Made by a program: the position numbers and the translations under genes. DNA of 64,000 nucleotides from Parcubacteria group bacterium LiPW_15 (GTDB lineage: Bacteria > Patescibacteria > Paceibacteria > UBA6257 > 2-01-FULL-56-20): the NCBI GenBank assembly GCA_007375645.1, contig VMER01000001.1, positions 1-64,000 of the forward strand, written 5' to 3'. The notes under the pieces were generated by a model. That model had not been told where the DNA came from. It searched no databases and saw nothing but the letters and a program-made list of their open reading frames with translations. Of this stretch, positions 59,312 to 64,000 are shown in pieces (position 1 is the stretch's first letter; every line of letters begins with the position of its first letter).

Positions 59312-61157
59312 CATCGTAGCTTTTGAGGAGTCTCTAAGCGACGATTGGTCGCGAGATCTTGGGGTGAGAGAAGTACCTCTTAAGAGCCGGCCGCTTTTGT
59401 TTTTGGGCGCGGTCATCTTTTTGATCGGGGCCGTACTCGGCGGCAGGCTTTTGTTTTTGGGTGTCGGGAAGGGGGAGGCCTATGCCAAAAGAGCGGATTT
59501 GAATTTAAATTTAGTGGATCGCACTCCCGCTCCGCGTGGTGAGATATTTAGCCGAGAGGGAGTTGTTCTCGCCGACAGCCGGGCGGTTTTTTCCGCGAAG
59601 CTCAATGTCAAAGAATTTTTATACAAACAAGGCGAACAAGCCCAGATCCTTTCCGAGATAGAAAAGATCTTAGGACTTAGATCCGAAGAGGTTTGGTCTC
59701 TTATAAACGAAAAAAACACCGACCTGGATGAGCGAGTGGAACCGATTATTCTTTCCGAAGATCTCGGGCAAAACGAACTTTTGGCGCTAAAAAGCGCGAA
59801 AATCCCAACAATAAAAATTGAAGAGACCTATAAACGCTTTTACCCGCAAGGCGAAACTCTGGCGTCCGTTTTGGGATATGTGGGTTTGGTGACCGGGAAA
59901 GATCTGGCGGAAGATCCTAGGCTTACCGGCGAAGACTACGTCGGCAAAGCTGGACTTGAGGCATTTTACGGCGAAAGCTTATTGGGCACCCCCGGAGTGG
60001 CCACGGAACTTAGAAACGCAAAAGGGGAGGTGATAGGTCCTGGAAAAAATACCGAAGCGAAAATAGGGGAATCACTCAAAACAACTATAGATCTGGAATT
60101 CCAAAAATATTTTTTTAGCCGCATGAAGAGCGGTTTAAGGAGTCTTGGGCGCACGACCGGCGTAGGGCTGGCTTTTAATCCCAAGACCGGGGAAGTGCTT
60201 TCGATGGTCACGTTGCCTTCGTTTGATAATAATATTTTTCACGAAAGCGGAAAAAGTGCCGAAAGAACCGAGCTTCTGACTTCCCCGCTCCGTCCTCTTT
60301 TCAATCGTGCGGTCAGCGGCGCATATTCTCCAGGTTCGACCATTAAGCCGCTCGTCGGAGTGGCGGCTCTGGCCGAAGGCGTGGTAGATCCTCAAAAGTC
60401 CGTTTTTTCTCCAGGCTACCTGGATGTTCCGAATCCTTACGATCCGGAAAAACCCACGAGATTTTTGGATTGGCGTTATCAGGGCACCATCAACCTTTAC
60501 TCCGCTATCGCGCAGTCTTCAAACGTTTATTTCTATACCGTAGGCGGAGGAGCATTTGACGTTAAGGGTTTGGGTATTTCGAGGCTCAGAGATTGGTGGG
60601 CCGAGTTCGGGTTGGGGAGTAAGACCGGGATAGATCTGCCGGGCGAAGCCTCCGGATTTTTGCCGAGCGCGGACTGGAAAGAAAGTTCCGGGAGAGGTCC
60701 GTGGCTTCTGGGAGATACCTATCATGCCTCAATCGGCCAAGGCGATTTGCAGGTTACCCCCGTGCAGCTTTTGGACTATATAGCCGGTATCGCCAACGGC
60801 GGGAAAATTATGACACCTACCTTAAATCTCGCCGAAATCGGGAAATTACGCATTGACCTTAGTCCTCTCTTGCCGGAAATAACGGAAGTTCAAAAAGGAA
60901 TGCGCGCGACCGTGACCTCGGCCATAGGAACAGCTCATCTTCTGAACGATTTACCGGTTAAGGTTGCGGCCAAGACCGGTTCGGCACAGATTCAGAACAA
61001 CGCGTCCGAGAATGCATTTTTCGTGGGTTATGCGCCTTATGACGATCCGGAGATAGCTATTTTGGTGCTTATCGAACACGCGAAAGAGGGGAGTTTGAAC
61101 GCGGTTCCGATAGCGAAGGACGTGCTCGCGTGGTATTATGAACACAGAATAAAATAG
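59292..61157 (+). CDS. mrdA: Penicillin-binding protein 2
   Basis: 621 residues. Elongation transpeptidase. One membrane helix (about 34-56), a dimerisation domain, then the transpeptidase with S-P-G-S-T-I-K (nucleophile Ser), S-S-N and K-T-G-S. ATG 59292 gives a normal short cytoplasmic tail; the upstream ATG would extend into MreD. Together with MreBCD it makes a rod-shape module. RodA is not in the window. Confidence 0.93.
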   Translation: MEDKDYNIVAFEESLSDDWSRDLGVREVPLKSRPLLFLGAVIFLIGAVLGGRLLFLGVGKGEAYAKRADLNLNLVDRTPAPRGEIFSREGVVLADSRAVFSAKLNVKEFLYKQGEQAQILSEIEKILGLRSEEVWSLINEKNTDLDERVEPIILSEDLGQNELLALKSAKIPTIKIEETYKRFYPQGETLASVLGYVGLVTGKDLAEDPRLTGEDYVGKAGLEAFYGESLLGTPGVATELRNAKGEVIGPGKNTEAKIGESLKTTIDLEFQKYFFSRMKSGLRSLGRTTGVGLAFNPKTGEVLSMVTLPSFDNNIFHESGKSAERTELLTSPLRPLFNRAVSGAYSPGSTIKPLVGVAALAEGVVDPQKSVFSPGYLDVPNPYDPEKPTRFLDWRYQGTINLYSAIAQSSNVYFYTVGGGAFDVKGLGISRLRDWWAEFGLGSKTGIDLPGEASGFLPSADWKESSGRGPWLLGDTYHASIGQGDLQVTPVQLLDYIAGIANGGKIMTPTLNLAEIGKLRIDLSPLLPEITEVQKGMRATVTSAIGTAHLLNDLPVKVAAKTGSAQIQNNASENAFFVGYAPYDDPEIAILVLIEHAKEGSLNAVPIAKDVLAWYYEHRIK

Positions 61158-61217
61158 TAAGCAGCAGGGAGAAGGTGGTGAGTAAAAATAAAAAACGGGA
61201 TAAAGGAGCCATCGTAA

Positions 61218-61586
61218 ATGAAGAAAAAGTATTACAACAAACTTGTTCGAGATAGGATACCCGAAAAGATCAGAAGTAAGGGCAAGGACTGTGAGATTAA
61301 GAAGCTGAAATCCAAAGAATTTGAAACGGAACTTCTCAAAAAAGTTGGTGAAGAAGCGAGCGGTCTTTTGTCGGCGAAGAATCTCGAGGAGCTTATATCG
61401 GAACTTGCTGATATTTTGGCCGTGATAGACGAGATAAAAAAGATAAAGAAAATATCTCAGAAGCAAATCTTAGAAGCAATGCAGTCAAATTTTAAGCGGA
61501 AAGGAGGATTCGATAAAAGACTGTTTCTTTTTTGGTCCTCTGATGTTGGATATAAAACCAACGAACGGTCGTATAAAAAAAGATAA
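61218..61586 (+). CDS. MazG-like nucleotide pyrophosphohydrolase
   Basis: 122 residues, helical. N-K-L-V-R-D-R-I-P at the start and E-E-A-S-G then E-L-A-D-I-L resemble the MazG/HisE metal-binding motifs (E-E-x-x-E, E-x-x-D); one Glu of the first motif is Ser. Probably cleans up damaged or non-canonical NTPs. ATG after GGAG at normal spacing. Confidence 0.72.
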   Translation: MKKKYYNKLVRDRIPEKIRSKGKDCEIKKLKSKEFETELLKKVGEEASGLLSAKNLEELISELADILAVIDEIKKIKKISQKQILEAMQSNFKRKGGFDKRLFLFWSSDVGYKTNERSYKKR

Positions 61587-61605
61587 TCCGAATCAATCAT
61601 TTACC

Positions 61606-62595
61606 ATGAGCGAATTAAGACAAGATCTTGTTTCCGGCGATTGGATAATTCTCGCGGGCGATCGCGCAAAACGGCCGCATGATTGGAAAAAGAAAACTAA
61701 GCGTATAAAAGCGCCGAAAAACACCTGCCCTTTTGAAGATCTTGAAAAATCAGGCAATGCGCCGATAGAGCTTTTCCCGCCAAGCGATGATTGGAAGCTT
61801 GCCGTTATACCGAATAAGTATCCGGCTTTAATTCCACGGGTGACCGGCGCTTCGGAACGCCGCGTAGGTCCGTATTCGACGGTCGACGGCGTGGGCCATC
61901 ATGAGTTGGTGATCACTCGCGACCACGAAAAGAATATTCCGAAAATGAACCTCAAGGATGCGACGGAATTATTCCGAGTTTTTAAGCACCGCCTGAATGT
62001 GCTTTCTCAAGACCCCTACAGCAACTATTCTTCGCTCTGGCATGCCTGGGGCCAATCGGCCGGAGCCTCGATCTACCATCCCCATTATCAGATACTGACC
62101 CTGCCCATAGTTCCTCCGGATATCCGCCGGTCTTTTGAAGGTTCCGCGCGTTATGCGAGAGAGCATAAAAAATGCGTGCATTGCGTGATGCTGGCTTACG
62201 AAAAGAAGCATAAAAAAAGAATAATTTATGAGAATGCGGAAGCCATTGCTCTTGCCCCGTTCGTTTCCAAACAACCGTTCGAGGTTAGAATATTTCCGAA
62301 GAAGCACTTTTCGCATTTTGAGAAGACTTCGGACAAGGTGCTTTGCGGAACAGTGGACGCTCTTGCCTTCACTCTTCGCAAAGTAAGCGAAAAACTTGGA
62401 GATCCGGACTACAATTTCTTCTTGCATACCGCTCCGTTCAGGGACGCGAACGAGTATAAGATGTATCACTGGCACATGGAGGTAATTCCAAAAACCTCGT
62501 TTCTGGGAGGTTTTGAATGGAGTACGGGCATAGACATAAATACTGTCGATCCGGATGAGGCCGCGAAAGTATTGCGCAGCAATAAGAAGAGATGA
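61606..62595 (+). CDS. Galactose-1-phosphate uridylyltransferase-like protein
   Basis: 329 residues. H-P-H-Y-Q is the active-site H-P-H-x-Q of the GalT branch of the HIT superfamily. The N-terminus reads D-L-V-S-G-D-W-I-I-L-A-G-D-R-A-K-R-P, as in GalT. Substrate could be a different nucleotide-sugar. ATG 61606 is chosen because the N-terminal family motif starts there. The stop overlaps the next ATG. Confidence 0.85.
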   Translation: MSELRQDLVSGDWIILAGDRAKRPHDWKKKTKRIKAPKNTCPFEDLEKSGNAPIELFPPSDDWKLAVIPNKYPALIPRVTGASERRVGPYSTVDGVGHHELVITRDHEKNIPKMNLKDATELFRVFKHRLNVLSQDPYSNYSSLWHAWGQSAGASIYHPHYQILTLPIVPPDIRRSFEGSARYAREHKKCVHCVMLAYEKKHKKRIIYENAEAIALAPFVSKQPFEVRIFPKKHFSHFEKTSDKVLCGTVDALAFTLRKVSEKLGDPDYNFFLHTAPFRDANEYKMYHWHMEVIPKTSFLGGFEWSTGIDINTVDPDEAAKVLRSNKKR

Positions 62596-62939
62596 GTATT
62601 TTAAAGACCGCCCCGAAACATCGTCTTATAAGCGGTATCTTTGCCGTTAGTTTTTTTCTGACCGTCTATGCCTCGGTCTGGGCCTATGTCGCCCTGCATT
62701 CCTCTTCCCAGCAGTTGATTCTACACTTCAGCGAGTATAGCGGTATCACCAAAACTGGAGGTGTTGCCGAGCTGACGCTTTTTGGTGTTTCAGGGTGCAT
62801 TCTGGTAGCGGTCAACTTCTTTCTGGCCCTGCTTCTCGAAGAGCGGGAACACTTTTTGGGCCGTCTTTTGACCGGAGCCACCCTTTTCACGGCTGTATTG
62901 ATTTTTATAGCGGTATCGGCTATTATTAGCGTTAATTGA
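62592..62939 (+). CDS. Small membrane protein, unknown
   Basis: 115 residues, three hydrophobic spans (about 13-35, 58-82, 92-113). The overlap ATGA with the upstream gene implies coupled translation. No motif. Confidence 0.6.
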   Translation: MSILKTAPKHRLISGIFAVSFFLTVYASVWAYVALHSSSQQLILHFSEYSGITKTGGVAELTLFGVSGCILVAVNFFLALLLEEREHFLGRLLTGATLFTAVLIFIAVSAIISVN

Positions 62940-62975
62940 GACAGGGAAGCATAAATCACCAACTACAAACTAACT

Positions 62976-63287
62976 ATGGCAAATTTTGCGGTTATCGAAA
63001 CCGGCGGTAAACAGTATAAGGTAGCCCCCGGAGAAAAAGTAAAAGTTGAGAAACTGGACGCCAAAGAAGGCGATTCTTTTAAGTTTGATAAGGTTCTTTT
63101 GACCGCCGACGGCGACAAAGTGGAAGTGGGAGCGCCTTACGTGAACGGAGCGGCTGTCGAAGCCAAGGTTCTGGAACAGGGCAGGGCTGACAAGGTCATA
63201 GTCTTTAAGTATCACTCCAAGACGAGATATCGAAAACGAAAGGGACATCGCCAGATGTTTACCGAACTGGAAATAGTTAAGATTTAA
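62976..63287 (+). CDS. rplU: Ribosomal protein bL21
   Basis: 103 residues. F-A-V-I-E-T-G-G-K-Q-Y-K-V at the start and Y-H-S-K-T-R-Y-R-K-R-K-G-H-R-Q near the end are family motifs. bL27, the usual neighbour, is not next to it; a terminator follows instead. Confidence 0.95.
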   Translation: MANFAVIETGGKQYKVAPGEKVKVEKLDAKEGDSFKFDKVLLTADGDKVEVGAPYVNGAAVEAKVLEQGRADKVIVFKYHSKTRYRKRKGHRQMFTELEIVKI

Positions 63288-63301
63288 ATTAGCCTAATAT
63301 C

Positions 63302-63330
63302 AAAAACTCCCGCGATTCACGGGAGTTTTT
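63302..63330 (+). terminator. Terminator of rplU
   Basis: AAAAACTCCCG and CGGGAGTTTTT around CGATTCA. Confidence 0.88.
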
Positions 63331-63410
63331 GATTGGGATCACGTTGTTATTATTTAATTAAGCCCGCCTGGTTTCAATAACGAAACCAGACTTCGGAGAT
63401 ATTTTTGGAT

Positions 63411-63436
63411 AAAAAGAGGCGCCCCGATGGGGCGCC
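63411..63436 (-). terminator. Terminator at the end of the structured RNA
   Basis: GGCGCCCC, ATC, GGGGCGCC, then TCTTTTT on the minus strand. Confidence 0.85.
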
Positions 63437-63700
63437 GTTGTCTGCTACTTTTACGCTCGCAGACGTGCAACCTCGGTGGGCTAATTCCGAGGATATGCCC
63501 GAGAACAAAATGAGTGGATGATTCTACTTTTCGGACAGAACGGGCTTCCGGCCCGTCTCCCTTTTAAGGGGAGCCTCATCCTTTTGGAATGTTTCGTCCG
63601 TCCGCCGACTGCCGGGGAATCAACCCGGCTTACCGAATGGCCCGCTAGATTTCGCACTTTTGATTGCTAATCTGCTTGACGGCTGTTCAGCTGTCGGTTA
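63418..63700 (-). ncRNA. Candidate structured RNA, identity unknown
   Basis: Minus strand. A stem CGGAC/GTCCG (63596-63600 with 63532-63536) encloses three hairpins: 63578-63588, 63557-63573 and 63541-63555. Further down are a CCTCGG/CCGAGG hairpin (63470-63494), GTCTGC/GCAGAC (63439-63463) and a terminator (63411-63436). The segment near 63580-63600 recalls RNase P RNA, but the universal RNase P bases at the 5' side are missing. The 5' end is not placed, and it could be the 3' untranslated part of the next gene. No promoter was found. Confidence 0.4.
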
Positions 63701-63790
63701 TTTGGCATCACCCTTTCTCCGCTCGAGTTGGCCTCGTGTTGCGTGGGGCTGTTTCGAGTGACTTGTTCGAGGTGGAGAGATGGTCGTAGG

Positions 63791-64000
63791 TTAGCCGACG
63801 ACGACCAACCCTCTCTGGTTGGAGGCGCTCCAGCTGAGGAGGCGCTTGGTCGCGAGAGCCTTCTCCGCTTCCATGGCCACCACCTCCAGGATCTTCTGAG
63901 CCTTGGCGACCCTCTCCTTCCAGGTTCGGGTCCCCCCGAGGCGGAACCGGACGAGGGTGACGGCCTCCCTGGCCTCGTCCATCTGGACGGTGAGGCGTTC
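63791..64000 (-). CDS. Hypothetical protein, 5' part outside the window
   Basis: The frame is open from the window edge to TAA at 63791-63793, at least 69 residues. It is helical and rich in Ala, Glu, Arg and Val (E-R-V-A-K-A-Q-K-I-L-E-V-V-A). GC content at codon third positions looks higher than in the core genes. An ATG at 63982 is in frame but may be internal. Confidence 0.5.
   Translation of the reverse strand, partial: ERLTVQMDEAREAVTLVRFRLGGTRTWKERVAKAQKILEVVAMEAEKALATKRLLSWSASNQRGLVVVG

Noticed and set aside
63418..63700. RNase P RNA or tmRNA as identity of the structured RNA
   Set aside because: A segment resembling the RNase P P14 region is present, but the universal GAGGAAAGUCC-type block is absent. 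No tmRNA-like tag frame ending in alanines or 3' T-arm next to the end was found.
1..64000. CRISPR array
   Set aside because: No regularly spaced direct repeats with unique spacers occur. The repeats seen are palindromes or tRNA fragments with irregular spacing.
1..64000. Recoding of TGA, known in some CPR lineages
   Set aside because: TGA ends several complete genes at sensible positions (for example the HIT gene at 12523 and the GalT-like gene at 62595), and conserved proteins show no internal TGA.

Overview
The window reads as a chromosomal segment of a Patescibacteria (Candidate Phyla Radiation) bacterium, most likely of the Parcubacteria group. The grounds are: many compact core genes with very short spacers; a type IV pilus cluster with PilB, PilC and a fused PilM-PilN; short aminoacyl-tRNA synthetases (AlaRS without the C-terminal domain, ProRS without the editing insertion); an RNA polymerase alpha subunit without its C-terminal domain; a pair of large envelope proteins including a baseplate-J-like membrane protein; and house-keeping genes that start a few bases after a -10 box, as leaderless mRNAs do. 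TGA is used as a stop, so the code is the standard one. The lineage call is an inference from gene content, because no rRNA lies here.

Layout. 1-566: tRNA-Val and tRNA-Ile on the minus strand, surrounded by partial tRNA copies. 567-1274: RluA-type pseudouridine synthase. 1386-9695: type IV pilus locus (pilin, PilB, PilC, minor pilins including one with a LamG lectin domain, a W-x-W-N-D repeat surface protein, PilX-like protein, PilM-PilN fusion). 9658-16345: Pth, signal peptidase I, HisRS, HIT, bS21, YqeY, YbeY, FtsA, FtsZ. 16396-19885 (minus): a hypothetical gene, RmuC, tRNA-Gly (plus strand) and a zinc-type ABC importer. 19941-25920: HAD phosphatase, primase, sigma-70, AlaRS. 26093-28771: two envelope-type genes. 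28827-32604: translation and RNA polymerase operon infA-rpmJ-rpsM-rpsK-rpsD-rpoA-rplQ-rplM-rpsI.

32605-46840 is the most accessory-like part. It holds an ABC exporter behind a small ORF and a terminator, a PEGA-domain protein, a structured RNA with terminator ahead of a transglycosylase-like gene, a tRNA-Pro locus full of tRNA fragments, Hsp20, PrsW, ValRS, TsaD, and two genes with near-identical promoters (SPFH and M17 aminopeptidase). 46769-55374: tRNA-Glu, a membrane glycosyltransferase, then a second surface-structure locus (PilW-like pilin, cupredoxin-like protein, two very large extracellular proteins). 55446-63287: small hypothetical, ProRS, MreB-MreC-MreD-PBP2 elongation cluster, MazG-like, GalT-like, bL21. 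63411-64000: a probable structured RNA and the 3' end of a gene running out of the window.

Two gene classes stand out. Core genes tend to be leaderless or tightly coupled. A scattered minority (16396, 33083, 36508, 44308, 45020, 55446) have a strong Shine-Dalgarno site, a leader of about 40 bases or more where a promoter can be placed, and mostly their own promoter and terminator, often with a GTG start. The least expected material is non-coding: inverted 15-base copies of tRNA T-arms beyond the terminators of two tRNA loci, a tRNA gene nested inside a split tRNA-like gene, two dispersed hairpin repeat families whose stems change but stay complementary, and the structured RNA at 36279-36396.
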